A stretch of 64,000 nt of DNA from Kitasatospora cineracea (GCF_003751605.1 NZ_RJVJ01000003.1:682001-746000); one strand, 5' to 3'. Counted from the stretch's first letter, positions 41,144-50,604 are shown. The notes: generated by a model not told the origin, from the sequence alone. Made by a program: numbers and translations.

Positions 41144-42067
41144 TCAGCCGGTGGCGAGTGCGGTGGTGAAGAAGTCGGTGAGCTTGTCGACGGCGGGATC
41201 GATGTACTCCTGCTTGTCGTAGAGGTCGACGTGGCTCGCGCCCTTGATCCAGTGGATCTCCTTGGGGCCGGTGGCGCGCTGGTGGGCTTCGACGGCTATC
41301 CACGCGGTGACGGCACGCTCGCCGATGATCTGGAGCATGGGGCGGGGGCCGATCAGCGGGACGGCGAGGAAGGCGTCGCTGGCCGCCATCTTGTCGATGC
41401 TCTCCCAGGCGAGTGTCTTGGCGGAGCGCTCGTGATGGCCGCGCGCCGTGCAGTAGTACTCGAACCCTTCGACTGCGTGCTGCCCGCCGAGCGCACGTGC
41501 CTGCTCGGCGGTTTCCGGGAAGACGGCCATCGCGCCGGCATCGCCGCCTCGTGCGGCGGCGCTGCGGGCCGCGGCGGCGGCGTCCAGAAGGGACCGGAAG
41601 ACGGCCGGGTCCTGGGTGCCGTCGGCTCCGAGACGGAACTGGCGGGCGGGCTCGGCGGTGGACACCGTGGCGACGGCCTTGACGCGTTGGTCGCCGCCGG
41701 TGGCGGCCAGGGAGTAGCTGCCGGAGGCGCAGATGCCCAGCAAGCCGATGCGGTCGGCGTCGACTTCCTCGCGGGTGGTGAGGTAGGAGACCGCTGCCTT
41801 GAAGTCCTCGATGCGCTGGGCGGGGTCCTCCAGGCCGCGCGGCACCCCGCCTGATTCCCCTTGGTAGGCGGCGTCGAAGGCCAGAGTGACAAAACCCTGC
41901 TCGGCCATCCGCTGGGCGTAGGTGCCGGAGGTCTGCTCCTTCACGCCGGTGCCGGGGTGACCGACGACGAGTGCCGGCCGCCGGCCCGGTCCCGGGGTGT
42001 CGGGCGTGTACAGATGGGCGGCGATCGGGATGCCGGCGCTGTCGAAGCTGACGGTGGTCCTGGACAC
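41144..42067 (-). CDS. Alpha/beta hydrolase of the YcjY/dienelactone-hydrolase-like group
   Basis: A 307-residue cytoplasmic hydrolase. VVGHPGTGVKEQTSGTYAQR holds the oxyanion region, AFDAAYQGESGG follows, and the nucleophile elbow LLGICASGSYS places Cys in the nucleophile position, as in dienelactone hydrolase. A late His lies in KGASHVDLYD and an Asp near IGERAV is expected. It is divergent from an XRE regulator at 42263, with 195 bp between, so it is a candidate target. GTG at 42067 with a gggag site; an upstream frame through the promoter is rejected. Confidence 0.82.
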   Translation of the reverse strand: MSRTTVSFDSAGIPIAAHLYTPDTPGPGRRPALVVGHPGTGVKEQTSGTYAQRMAEQGFVTLAFDAAYQGESGGVPRGLEDPAQRIEDFKAAVSYLTTREEVDADRIGLLGICASGSYSLAATGGDQRVKAVATVSTAEPARQFRLGADGTQDPAVFRSLLDAAAAARSAAARGGDAGAMAVFPETAEQARALGGQHAVEGFEYYCTARGHHERSAKTLAWESIDKMAASDAFLAVPLIGPRPMLQIIGERAVTAWIAVEAHQRATGPKEIHWIKGASHVDLYDKQEYIDPAVDKLTDFFTTALATG

Positions 42068-42262
42068 GGGGGTCTCCCTGGAACGGTGGCGACGTGGCAG
42101 AAGGCACCGGCCGGAACGGAGCGGGAAGCCGCACTCCGGCCGGGCACAGGTCCACCATCCGGCTGCTTCTGCCCGAGCGGGAGAGCCAGGTTTCTGCCTG
42201 GGAAAGAACTTGCCCCCCCACCGGTGTCCCACGACCGCCGCGCCGCACCGACACTTGGAGGC

Positions 42263-43138
42263 ATGACTTCAGACTCCGACGCCCGGGCGCTGGGCGCCTT
42301 CCTCAAGGCCCGGCGAGCACAGCTGGCGCCACAGGACTGCGGTCTGCCCGAGTCCGACTCGGTCCGGAAGGTCACCGGACTGCGTCGCGAGGAGGTCGCC
42401 CGGCTCGCCGCCATCAGCGTGGACTACTACACACGGCTGGAACAGGGGCGCGTGCGGGCATCCGCGCCGGTGTTGTCCACCTTGGCCCGTGCCCTGCGTC
42501 TGGACGACGATCAGCGCAGGTACCTCCACGAACTCGCCCGCCGCACCGACGCACAGCCGCGACGCCGCCCCGCCGAGCGCCTGCGTCCGGCGATGAGACG
42601 CCTGCTGGACCAGCTCACCGAAACCCCCGCGCTCGTCCTCGGCAAACGCCTGGACATCCTGGCATGGAACTCCGCCGCCGCAGCCCTCTACACCGACTTC
42701 GCCGCACTCCCGGCGAACCGGCGCAACTACCTGCGGCTGCTGTTCACCGACCCGGAGGTCCGGCACCTGCACCGGGAGTGGGCCCACGACGCCCGGGAGG
42801 CCGTCGCCGCCCTGCGCATGGAGGCCGCGACCGACCCCGACGGCCCCGGCCTTGCCCGCCTCGTCGGTGAACTGTCGGTGCAAGACGCCGACTTCCGCGC
42901 CTGGTGGGCCGAACACCACGTCAACAGCGCCAGCTACGGAACCAAGCACTACCGTCACCGCCTGGTCGGCGACCTCACCCTCGACTGCGACACCTGGAGC
43001 AGCTCGGACGGCTCCGGACAGCGCCTGATGATCCTCACCGCAGAAGCGGGCAGCCCGTCCCACGACGCCCTGCGCATCCTCGCCTCGTGGACCACCCCGC
43101 AGCCGACCGGCGAGCGAACCGGAGACATGACGCCGTGA
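42263..43138 (+). CDS. XRE/MmyB-like transcriptional regulator
   Basis: A 291-residue DNA-binding protein. The N-terminal helix-turn-helix (FLKARRAQLAPQD, then GLRREEVARLAAISVDYYTR, then LEQGR) is the typical Cro/C1 type of the Streptomyces MmyB family, and residues 105-270 are the MmyB-like ligand-binding PAS-type domain (ALVLGKRLDILAWNSAAAAL, then RNYLRLLFTDPEVR). These regulators often control an adjacent divergent hydrolase or reductase gene; here the gene at 42067. ATG at 42263 with tggagg seven bases upstream. Its stop overlaps the start of the next gene. Confidence 0.9.
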   Translation: MTSDSDARALGAFLKARRAQLAPQDCGLPESDSVRKVTGLRREEVARLAAISVDYYTRLEQGRVRASAPVLSTLARALRLDDDQRRYLHELARRTDAQPRRRPAERLRPAMRRLLDQLTETPALVLGKRLDILAWNSAAAALYTDFAALPANRRNYLRLLFTDPEVRHLHREWAHDAREAVAALRMEAATDPDGPGLARLVGELSVQDADFRAWWAEHHVNSASYGTKHYRHRLVGDLTLDCDTWSSSDGSGQRLMILTAEAGSPSHDALRILASWTTPQPTGERTGDMTP

Positions 43139-43494
43139 CCACGTGGACGCCCGAGGAGCTCGCGCACCTCACCGAATCCCGATCCCTCGTCCTCTCGGCC
43201 GGAGACGGGGGCAACCCCGGTGTGGAGCTCGGCATGGTCCTGGTGGCCGGCCGGCTGTATGTCCGCGCCTACCGGGGCCCGCGGTCCCAGTGGTACCGGG
43301 CGGCGCACGAACAGGGCCGCGGACAGATCCGTGTCGGGGCGGTGACCCGCGACGTCTTCCTGCATGCCCGTGCCAGTGCGCCCGCGTCGGAAATCGATGC
43401 CGCCTACCGGGAAAAGTACGGGCAGGCGGCCGACGCTCTCGTCGCCAGCCCCGCTGCCCGTGCCGCAACCACATGGATCGACCCGGTGCCCTGA
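43135..43494 (+). CDS. DUF2255 family protein
   Basis: A 119-residue soluble protein of the DUF2255 (flavin-reductase or pyridoxamine-oxidase-like) type, with MVLVAGRLYVRAYRGPRSQW, then GQIRVGAVTRDVFLHA as its strand-rich core. The GTG at 43135 overlaps the TGA of the XRE gene (GTGA), which implies coupled translation and shared control. Biochemical role unknown; co-occurrence with the MmyB-like regulator suggests a redox or detoxification response. Confidence 0.75.
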   Translation: MTTWTPEELAHLTESRSLVLSAGDGGNPGVELGMVLVAGRLYVRAYRGPRSQWYRAAHEQGRGQIRVGAVTRDVFLHARASAPASEIDAAYREKYGQAADALVASPAARAATTWIDPVP

Positions 43495-43537
43495 CCACCG
43501 GTCAAAGTCGTGCGCCGGCCCCGGGGCTCCTGGCCAC

Positions 43538-43870
43538 TCAGGCGTTCACGGTGAGATCCAGCCCGAGCAGGCGCTCCAGCTCCGCCACGGCCTTTCGTGA
43601 GTCCGTTGCGTGAACCGTGGCGAGGCCCAGCACAGCCACGGGGGCAGGTGCAGCCCGCAGTCCTCGGAGATCACCACAGCGCCGCAGTCGGGGCTGTACC
43701 CCGCACGGAGGTCCCACGGCGTCCTGCCGACCGAGTCCGACAGGACCATTACCGTCACCCCGGCGCGGTCCGGTCCGGCGCGCAGCAGCGGCCTGAGCGA
43801 CGACGGCCTCCGCCGGCCGCAAGTCGGCGAAGGTACGGCCCGCCAGGTTCCGATGCTCCACCAGGCACGC
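43538..43870 (-). pseudogene. Broken hypothetical gene with two frame changes
   Basis: Read backward from 43870, RTFADLRPAEAVV in one frame gives way near 43790 to LLRAGPDRAGVTVMVLSDSV, then GRTPWDLRAGYSPDCGAVVI in a second frame, and near 43640 returns to the first frame with VAVLGLATVHATDSRKAVAE, then LERLLGLDLTVNA. The order and the continuity of meaning indicate one decayed or misassembled gene. The second change lies next to a run of G (gggggc). Family unknown. Confidence 0.55.
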
Positions 43871-45178
43871 CCCTACCCCGGCCACCCGCCCTGGTGGCAA
43901 CTGCCCACCGGCTGGGCCGCACGGTGGTGCCGGTCGACGGCCGGGACGCGGGCGCTGCGCCGGTGCCACCGATGCGGCCGGAGAGCCGAGCGCTTGTCGA
44001 AGCCGTCTGCACCCGGACCTCGGCGAGCGCCTGGCCGCCGCCGTCACCACCCCGTCACCACCCCGTCACCACCCCGGACGCGCCCGCGGCCACCGCGCCG
44101 GCGTCCGTGCTCGGCCCCGTCCGCTGTCCGGCCGGTCGGCCGGAGTCCCGGCCGGGCCGGGTCGGGCCGGGTCGGGTGGGGCTGATCGGGTCAGGGTGGG
44201 TCAGACTGTGCGCATGAGTTCCGACCGCCGCCCGCTGGGGCTGGCCTTCTCCGAGCCCGCCGTCGACCACACCTTCCCGGTCGGCGAGCGCCCGCTCCCG
44301 TTGCCCGCCGAGTGTTCGCCGTTCCTGGAGCCGGGCGGGGACGCCCCCGCCCAGCCGCCTGCCGGCCGCGTTCGCGCCCAGCAGGTCTGAACCCGCACCG
44401 CCCGCCTCCGGCAGCCGGTGGTGCGCGCCGCAGGCAATGGGCCGCGGCGCGCACCACCGGGTGCGATGCTCCCCCCCGGCGACGCCCCCGTTTCCGGGCC
44501 CGGGTCCGCGCCGAGCCGCGCCGGCTCCGGGCACGGCTCTTGTTCAGCGGACGACCACGTGCACGTGGTCGGCGAGCACTTGGACCAGACCGAGCACGGC
44601 CGCCAGGAGCAGTCCGCCGGCCACCGCCGCCGCGATCTGCCCGCGCGTGCGGCCCGGGGATCGCCACGCCCCCCACCGTCATCCGCGTGCGGCCGGCCGG
44701 GCCACGCTACGGCGCGGGCCGCTCCACGCCGTCCCACCCGGCCCGCCAGCACCGGCCCGCGGGTCCTGCTGGGCCCCGTTCTCCGTCCGTCCCGACCCCC
44801 CTCTCCACGGCTGATACGGACGCGGACAGGGCTGCGCACGGGCGTCGTTCGCCGTCCCGGGCAATGCGGTCGCCCTGTTCGAGGTCGGCACCGCAGGAGC
44901 GCCAGGCGGCCGGTCAAGGGGGCACCGGGCGGCCGGTTGCGCAAGGGCGGGACCCGCTGTTCTCCCCGGTGGAGGCAGGGGCCTGACCGGCCGTCAGGCA
45001 CGGTGTAAGGCAACGGAACCCTCCCGACTTCCCCGTGCCCGCCCGTACCGGCCGCTAGGGTGCCGGGCATGCCACAGCAGCGGGCGGAGGCCGAACTGCA
45101 CGGCGGGCCCGACGGACGGCGACAGCGCTCACGTCCTGGCGGCCCCAGCGGCTGCGCTCACCTGTTGCGCTCCTGTCG
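43871..45178. other. 1.3-kb gene-poor stretch with fragments
   Basis: Holds several scraps: DLGERLAAAV-like coding near 43990-44040; a 58-codon plus frame 44214-44390 (MSSDRRPLGLAFSEPAVDHT...) with no clear ribosome binding site; a minus-strand remnant near 44546-44640 with one hydrophobic helix (AAAVAGGLLLAAVLGLVQVL); and a decayed third copy of the 57-residue gene at about 45069-45137. None qualifies as an intact gene. Confidence 0.45.
45069..45137 (+). pseudogene. Decayed third copy of the 57-residue gene
   Basis: The bases gaggccgaactgcacggcgg, then gcccgacggacggcgac...cgctcacgtcctggc align with the 5' half of the gene at 17847 but with insertions that break the frame. No 3' half follows. 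Confidence 0.45.
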
Positions 45179-46621
45179 TCAGGGCCCTTCGGTGGGCAGC
45201 CACGCACCGTGCAGGCCCAGGGGGACGCGGACCGGGATGCGCACGCGGGCAACGGGGCCCGAGGCCGGGTCCTCAGCGGGCAGGACGAGGAACCAACTCG
45301 TGCCGTCGGTGCGGTCGGTGGCGAAGGTCATCCAATAGCCGCGGTCCTCCGCCGACGCCCGCGCTCCGGACTCGGGGGCGAAGACGGGTTCGCCGACCGC
45401 GAGGTCGCCTGCGTCCCAGACTATGGTGGCGCCCGTGTCGAGGTCGTACCAGCGCAGGGCGTCGTACTCGCCGGCCAGCAGGTCGCCGCGGCCGGTTCCG
45501 GTGGCCAGGGCGGTGAGCCGGTGGCGCCGACCGGTGAGGCGGTCGTCGATGCGGGGGAACTCGACCCGGGCGTCGTCCAGGACCGTCCGGGAGATTCGGG
45601 CGCCCGCCGGGTCGATCCTGGCGCGTACCAGGCGCGCGGTCGCCGGTCCGGACCCACCGCCCGGTTCCGGGCCGACGGTGAGCCGGTTCCACTCCACGTA
45701 GTCGAGGATCACGGGCGCCTGCGGCTGGGGCCCGTCGTCGTAGGCGTTGACCGAGTGCCACATCCAGAAGGCGTCGTCGTGGGTCCACACCGGTGCTGTG
45801 CCGTCGCGGGGTACGAGCACCACCCGGGTGCCGCGCTCGGGCCGCCAGGCCAGGAACGAGCCGCCGGCCATGGCGGCGTCCAGGTCGAAGAAGGCCGGGG
45901 CGAGGACGAGGACGAGGTAGCGGGCGGTGACGGCCATGTCGTGGATCATCAGGGGCTCGTCGACTCCGGCCAGCGGGGTCGGTCCCCGGCTCACCGTCCC
46001 GTCCGGGCCGATCACCGACCAGGTCAGGTAGGGGGGTTCCAGGGCGTAGCAGAAGACGGCCATCTCCCCCGTGAGCGGGTCGACCTTGGGATGGGCGGTG
46101 ATGCCGGCGGGCAGGGCGCCGTCGAAGTCCTCGCGGCCCAGGGTCGCCAGGGTGGCGTCGACCCGGTAGGGGCAGGCGGATTCGGCCAGCGCCAGCATGC
46201 GGCCGGCGTGGCGGACCACGTTGATGTCCGGCAGGTCCTTGAACGTCCCGGCGAGCTCGGGCCCCACCTCGTCGGCGTCCGGGAGGATCATCGACTCCAG
46301 GCCGCCCCACAGGGCGCGCCCGGCCCTCTCCTCGGCGACGAGCGCGGGAGTGCGCACGAAGCGGTTGAGGTAGCGGGCCCGGCCGTCGGAGATCCGCACG
46401 GCGTGCAGCATCCCGTCCCCGTCGAGGGGGTAGAGGTAGGAACCGATCGGGGTGAAGCGGGGGTTGGGCCCGTTGCGCACGTACATCCCGTCGAGTCCGG
46501 CCGGCAGCGTGCCGGTGACCTCCAGGTCGACCGCGTCCACCTCGTCGGTGACGGGGGCGAAGGGCCCTGACAGGTGCGGTACGCGGGTGGGGTCGAAGCC
46601 CTTCGTCGCGTGGGTGCTCAA
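45179..46621 (-). CDS. Carotenoid cleavage oxygenase (RPE65 family)
   Basis: A 480-residue Fe(II) dioxygenase that cleaves a double bond in a carotenoid, apocarotenoid or stilbene. Family order is intact: GMYVRNGPNPRF near residue 45, then the four iron-binding His in ITAHPKVDPLTGEM, PLMIHDMAVTARY, FWMWHSVNAYDDG and the C-terminal GLHGAWLP. A start at the TTG at 46621 is favoured because ggaggt precedes it at good spacing; the upstream frame has no leader. The protein lacks a signal and is likely cytosolic or peripheral. No carotenoid biosynthesis genes are nearby, so the substrate is open. Confidence 0.9.
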   Translation of the reverse strand: MSTHATKGFDPTRVPHLSGPFAPVTDEVDAVDLEVTGTLPAGLDGMYVRNGPNPRFTPIGSYLYPLDGDGMLHAVRISDGRARYLNRFVRTPALVAEERAGRALWGGLESMILPDADEVGPELAGTFKDLPDINVVRHAGRMLALAESACPYRVDATLATLGREDFDGALPAGITAHPKVDPLTGEMAVFCYALEPPYLTWSVIGPDGTVSRGPTPLAGVDEPLMIHDMAVTARYLVLVLAPAFFDLDAAMAGGSFLAWRPERGTRVVLVPRDGTAPVWTHDDAFWMWHSVNAYDDGPQPQAPVILDYVEWNRLTVGPEPGGGSGPATARLVRARIDPAGARISRTVLDDARVEFPRIDDRLTGRRHRLTALATGTGRGDLLAGEYDALRWYDLDTGATIVWDAGDLAVGEPVFAPESGARASAEDRGYWMTFATDRTDGTSWFLVLPAEDPASGPVARVRIPVRVPLGLHGAWLPTEGP

Positions 46622-47111
46622 GGTGACCTCCAGGCACGGCGGTCGACAGGAGCGCGCGGAAGTCCACGCCCGCTTGCGGCCGCCCCTCTCGTCCCAGTGA
46701 AACGCGCACCCCCGCCGCCCCGCCACCCCGTCGCCGGCCACGCCTGCCCGGCGGCCGCGGTGGTGCGGGCCGGTGCAGCGACCCTGCCCACCGGAGTCCG
46801 GTCGACGCCGGCGACCGGCCCGGTCTGATCGCCCACGCCGAGCTCGGCCCGCGTGGTCAAGGGCTTCCGCAACGGATCCCCTCCTGCCGCACCGGGTTCT
46901 TGCAGAGTTTCCCGTCCGGCTTCGTGGCACGGCACCCGTTGACCATGCGCAGAGAGTGACGGTTCGGTGCCTTTCCGGCAACACGGCCCCTCTCCCCGAA
47001 GGCCGATCCGGTCAACGCCCCTACGCCTCCCTCCCAAGAGATCTGACGTTGTGCCAGGAAGTGGAGGTCTCGGGGCGCCGATCGTCGAGGGAGCGTGTCC
47101 GGACCCCTGGT
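46622..47111. other. 490-bp gap between carotenoid oxygenase and MFS fragment
   Basis: No convincing gene. Long overlapping frames on both strands here are shadows of neighbours. The promoter and leader of the carotenoid oxygenase gene should lie in the first 100 bp. Confidence 0.4.
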
Positions 47112-47260
47112 TCAGCGGGTCCGGGGCGGCAGGAGGCGGAGAGCGATCACGGGCAGGACGAGGACCGCGGCGGCGGCGTTCAGGCCGCCGAAGCCGGTGC
47201 TGTGCACGAGCGGTCCGGCGAGCCCGGCGCCCACCGCCGCGCGCCGATCCGACAAGACCG
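47112..47260 (-). pseudogene. C-terminal remnant of an MFS-type transporter
   Basis: About 46 codons: VGAGLAGPLVHSTGFGGLNA, then AAAVLVLPVIALRL look like the last transmembrane helices of a major-facilitator efflux pump. The rest of the gene is absent; it ends 12 nt before the stop of the amine oxidase frame. Confidence 0.5.
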
Positions 47261-47272
47261 ACCGGACCGGAC

Positions 47273-48370
47273 CTAGCGGTTCTCCCTGTCGGGGGCCGGG
47301 GTGGCGGTTGCGGCCAGGACGGCGCGGGCCGCGCGTTCGCCGGCGGCCAGGGCGCCTTCGATGTGGCCGGCGTGGCGGGTGGCGGTCTCGGTGGAGGCCC
47401 AGTGCAGGCGGCCGTCCAGCGCGGGCTGCCGGTAGCGGGGGTGGCCGAAGAGCGAGTGGTCGTCGAGGTGGGCGACGGTGGAGGGGGAGGTCCACTCCTC
47501 GGTGCTCCAGTCCTGCACGTACAGGCGCTCGGGGCGGGCGGCGGCCGGGCCGAAGAGGCGGGCGAGCTGGTCGGTGACGGCCTGCTCGAAGCCGGGGTGG
47601 ACGGTGCGGGCGTGGGCGAACCCGAACAGGGCGGCGGGGGTGCCGTCCGGTCCGGACATGTCGTGGATCTCCTGCAGGGGTCCGGTCCGGCTGAACGCCG
47701 CTCCGGCCAGGCCCGCTTCGCGCCAGAAGGCGCGGGGGTAGTGGGCGACGGCCTTGACGGCGGCACCCATCCACACCGGGGTGGCGCGGGCGAGGTGCGC
47801 GAGGTCGGCGGGCAGGGTGTCGGCGAAGTCGATGCGTTCCAGCGCGAGGGCCGGCGGCAGTGCCAGGACGAGGTGCCGGGCGTGCAGCGTCCCGCCGGGG
47901 GTGTGGACGGTGAGGCCGTACGGGTCGTCCGGGCGGACGGCGGTGACGGGAGTGCCCAGGCGCAGCGTGCCGGCGGGCAGCGCGGCGGCGAGGGCGGTGG
48001 CCAGGTGCTGGGCGCCGGTGGTGAAGCGGCGGGCGGGGGCGTCGATCAGGTTGCCGGTCAGGCGGCGGATGCCGACGGCCTCCTGCACGACGGCGTCCCC
48101 GTCGAGGTGCTGGTCGAAGGCGGCGATTTCGTGAGCGTCCGTCAGGGCGCGCACGCGGTCCTCCCCGGGCCAGAACCAGGTGGCGCCGAGGTCGAGGGCC
48201 CGCCCCGCCGGCGGCCCGGGGACGGGCGCGGAGAGCAGGCGTCCGCCGACGCGGCCGCGGGCCTCCAGGACCACGGTGTCGAGCCCGGCGGCGCGCAGGC
48301 CGGTCGCCGCGGTCAGGCCGGAGGCTCCGGCGCCGACGACGATCACGTCGTGGTCGTCGTGCTGGGGCAT
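47273..48370 (-). CDS. FAD-dependent flavin monoamine oxidase family protein
   Basis: A 365-residue flavoenzyme. The dinucleotide-binding loop VIVVGAGASGLTAATGLRAA is followed by LEARGRVGGRLLS, the GG-doublet motif of amine oxidases, and the C-terminal LHWASTETATRHAGHIEGAL, then AAGERAARAVL contacts FAD near the isoalloxazine. It is shorter than MAO-A (about 520) but in the range of bacterial homologs. ATG at 48370 with gaaggaac. It follows the alcohol dehydrogenase gene by 69 bp on the same strand, so the two probably share a transcript under the divergent LysR regulator. Substrate unknown, probably a primary amine. Confidence 0.88.
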   Translation of the reverse strand: MPQHDDHDVIVVGAGASGLTAATGLRAAGLDTVVLEARGRVGGRLLSAPVPGPPAGRALDLGATWFWPGEDRVRALTDAHEIAAFDQHLDGDAVVQEAVGIRRLTGNLIDAPARRFTTGAQHLATALAAALPAGTLRLGTPVTAVRPDDPYGLTVHTPGGTLHARHLVLALPPALALERIDFADTLPADLAHLARATPVWMGAAVKAVAHYPRAFWREAGLAGAAFSRTGPLQEIHDMSGPDGTPAALFGFAHARTVHPGFEQAVTDQLARLFGPAAARPERLYVQDWSTEEWTSPSTVAHLDDHSLFGHPRYRQPALDGRLHWASTETATRHAGHIEGALAAGERAARAVLAATATPAPDRENR

Positions 48371-48439
48371 GGGTGGGTTCCTTCCGGTCGGGTGGGGTCG
48401 GACGTTCGGTGGCGCGGCGCGGCGGTCGGGCCGACGGGG

Positions 48440-49486
48440 TCAGTCGGCGTCCGCGGCATCCGGGGTGTGCGCGGTGTCCAGGACGACGCGGAAGCGCGCG
48501 GCGCCAGAGCGCAGCCGGTCGAGGGCTTCGGCGGCCCGCCGCAGCGGCAGGCGTTCGGCCACCGGTCGGATGCCGTGGGCGACGGCGAAGCGCATCGCCT
48601 CCTCCGTCTCGCGCGGGGTGCCGGTCAGCTGTCCGGTGAGGGTGTGGCCGTTCATGACGAGCCGGGCCGCCGGAACGGTGAGGGAACCGGCGTCGACGCC
48701 GACGAGGGTGAGGCGGCCGTGCGTGTTCAGTCCGGTGAGCAGTTCGCCGGCGGGGGCGGTGGAGGAGGCGGTGTACACGATGAGGTCGGCGCCGCCGAGC
48801 CGCCGCAGGGCCGCGCCGGGTGCCTGGGCGTCGCTGTCGATGTAGTGGTGGGCGCCGAGGCGGCGGGCCGCCTCCTCGCGGTCGGTACCGCGGGCGACGG
48901 CGACGGTCTCGTAGCCGAGTGCGGCGGCGAACTGGACGGCGAGGTGGCCGAGTCCGCCGATCCCGAACACGGCGACCCGCCCACCGGCCGGGGTGCCCGC
49001 GCGGCGGACGGCGTTGAACGCGGCCACGCCCGCGCAGCCGAACGGGGCCGCGTCGAGGAGGTCCAAGCCGTCGGGGACGCGGGCGAGCGCGTCGGCGGGC
49101 ACGGTGACGCTCTCGGCCCAGCCGCCGGGGTAGGACAGGCCGGGCACCTCGCGCTCGGGGCAGTGGACGACGTCGCCCGCGCGGCAGCGCTCGCAGTGCC
49201 CGCAGCTGCCGCCGAACCAGCCCACGGCCACCCGGTCGCCGACCCGCCGGCCCGCGACCCGCTCTCCCACCTCGGCGACGACGCCCGCGACCTCGTGGCC
49301 GGGGACGACCGGGAAGGCGGCTCCCGGGCCGGTGGCGGCGGCGGTCGCGAGGTCGGCGTGGCACACCCCGCTCGCCGCGACGGTCACCCGCACCAGGGTG
49401 CCGGTCGGCGCCCCGGCCGCGGACCGGCGCAGGCGCAGCGGGCCGCCCGGCTCCGTCACGGTCATCGCGCTGACACGCTCCGACAT
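48440..49486 (-). CDS. Zinc-dependent alcohol dehydrogenase (MDR family)
   Basis: A 348-residue medium-chain dehydrogenase. Catalytic zinc ligands Cys42 (SGVCHAD), His64-Glu65 (PGHEVAG) and Cys151 (PFGCAGVAAFNA), and the structural zinc Cys set at 95, 98, 101 and 109 (CGHCERCRAGDVVHC) are all present. The cofactor loop is VFGIGGLGHLAVQ. The protein belongs with bacterial AdhA/AdhP-type enzymes. ATG at 49486 with gaggaagaggaag. With the amine oxidase it could take an amine through the aldehyde to the alcohol, or the reverse, which is inferred from adjacency only. Confidence 0.92.
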   Translation of the reverse strand: MSERVSAMTVTEPGGPLRLRRSAAGAPTGTLVRVTVAASGVCHADLATAAATGPGAAFPVVPGHEVAGVVAEVGERVAGRRVGDRVAVGWFGGSCGHCERCRAGDVVHCPEREVPGLSYPGGWAESVTVPADALARVPDGLDLLDAAPFGCAGVAAFNAVRRAGTPAGGRVAVFGIGGLGHLAVQFAAALGYETVAVARGTDREEAARRLGAHHYIDSDAQAPGAALRRLGGADLIVYTASSTAPAGELLTGLNTHGRLTLVGVDAGSLTVPAARLVMNGHTLTGQLTGTPRETEEAMRFAVAHGIRPVAERLPLRRAAEALDRLRSGAARFRVVLDTAHTPDAADAD

Positions 49487-49518
49487 GCTTCCTCTTCCTC
49501 TCGGCTCCACCGGTTCAC

Positions 49519-49533
49519 ATAGCTGCTGGTTAT
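49519..49533. promoter_or_regulatory. Possible LysR T-N11-A box
   Basis: atagctgctggttat, an imperfect dyad with the T-N11-A core, lies 33 bp before the dehydrogenase start and 79 bp before the LysR start. A second partial half (ccatagg) follows. Position and form fit a LysR activation site, but the motif is short. Confidence 0.45.
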
Positions 49534-49611
49534 GCTGGGGCAGCGGAGGCCCCACCATAGGCAGCCGCGCACCGGCGGGGTAGGGGACGACGGCGAATGG
49601 AGCGATAAACA

Positions 49612-50562
49612 GTGGCTATGGTCGACCGGCTGAACCCGGAAGGGCTGCGGTACGCGCAGGCCGTCGCCGAGACCAAGTCGTTCAGCGCCGCCGCGCGCGC
49701 CTACGGCGTCACCCAGCCCGCGCTGTCCAACGGCATCGCCAAGCTGGAGGAGCGCCTGGGCGGCAAGCTGTTCGACCGTTCCCCGCGCGGAGTGACCCGG
49801 ACGCCCTTCGGCGCCCGGATGCTCCCCCTGATCGAGCGCGCGGTGCTCGCCCTGGACGCCGTCGCGGCGGAGGCGAGGCGGCTGACCGCGCCCGGAGCGC
49901 AGAGGATCCGGATGGGCGTCTCGCCGCTGATCGGCCCCCACCTGGTCGCCCGGGCCTTCGGCACCGTCCGCGACCTGCCCGCCCCCCGCGACCTCGTGCT
50001 GCGCGAGGACGACATGCACGACCTGCGCGGCGCCCTGCGCGAGGGCGAACTCGACATCGTCCTGATCCCCGCGGTCGCCGCGATGCCGCGCTTCGAGCAC
50101 CGGGTCATCGACGTCGAGCCGATCGTCGTCATCAGCCCCGGCCCCGGCGGCCCTGGCCCCGACGGCCCCGATTCCGACGGCCCCGATTCCGGCGGCCCCG
50201 GCTCCGACGGGGGCGCGCCGCTGGAACTCGCGGACGCCGCCCGGGAGCGCTTCATCCTCGTCCCCGACGGCTGCGGCCTGACCACGTTCACCAAGCAGCT
50301 CTTCCGGGCCGGCGAGATCCCGCTGCGCACCTACGCCGGGGAGGCTGCCAGCTACCGGGTCCTGGAGGACTGGTCGAAGCTGGGCCTCGGCTCGGCCATG
50401 GTGCCCCGCTCCAAGCTCACCTCCCCCGACGTGCCCCACCGGCCGCTGGTCGACTCCGGACGGGAGGTGCAGATCTCCTTCGAAGCGGTGTGGAGCGCCG
50501 ACTCCCCGCTCGCGGCGGACCTGCTCCACCTCGCCGACGCCCTGGCCGCCGCCCGCCGCTGA
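49612..50562 (+). CDS. LysR family regulator with Gly/Pro/Asp-rich insertion
   Basis: A 316-residue regulator. The N-terminal winged helix (RYAQAVAETKSFSAAARAYG, then VTQPALSNGIAKLEERLGGK) is typical, and the effector-binding domain starts near residue 95. At about residues 177-202 a low-complexity insert (PGPGGPGPDGPDSDGPDSGG, continuing PGSDGG) built from 15-bp DNA repeats splits the domain. ATG at 49618 or the GTG at 49612 are both possible. Divergent from the dehydrogenase-amine oxidase pair and probably their activator. Confidence 0.9.
   Translation: MAMVDRLNPEGLRYAQAVAETKSFSAAARAYGVTQPALSNGIAKLEERLGGKLFDRSPRGVTRTPFGARMLPLIERAVLALDAVAAEARRLTAPGAQRIRMGVSPLIGPHLVARAFGTVRDLPAPRDLVLREDDMHDLRGALREGELDIVLIPAVAAMPRFEHRVIDVEPIVVISPGPGGPGPDGPDSDGPDSGGPGSDGGAPLELADAARERFILVPDGCGLTTFTKQLFRAGEIPLRTYAGEAASYRVLEDWSKLGLGSAMVPRSKLTSPDVPHRPLVDSGREVQISFEAVWSADSPLAADLLHLADALAAARR
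50140..50215. repeat. 15-bp tandem repeats within the LysR gene
   Basis: Units of the form gacggccccgattcc, repeated three to four times with drift, encode the Gly-Pro-Asp insert. Slippage-prone sequence in frame. Confidence 0.7.
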
Positions 50563-50604
50563 CCCCACCCCGGCCCCGGCGCGCCCCGACCGGGAACGGC
50601 ATCC

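Noticed and set aside
46967..49522. 851-residue plus-strand frame over the amine oxidase and dehydrogenase genes
   Set aside because: Antisense shadow of two genes with complete active sites on the other strand.
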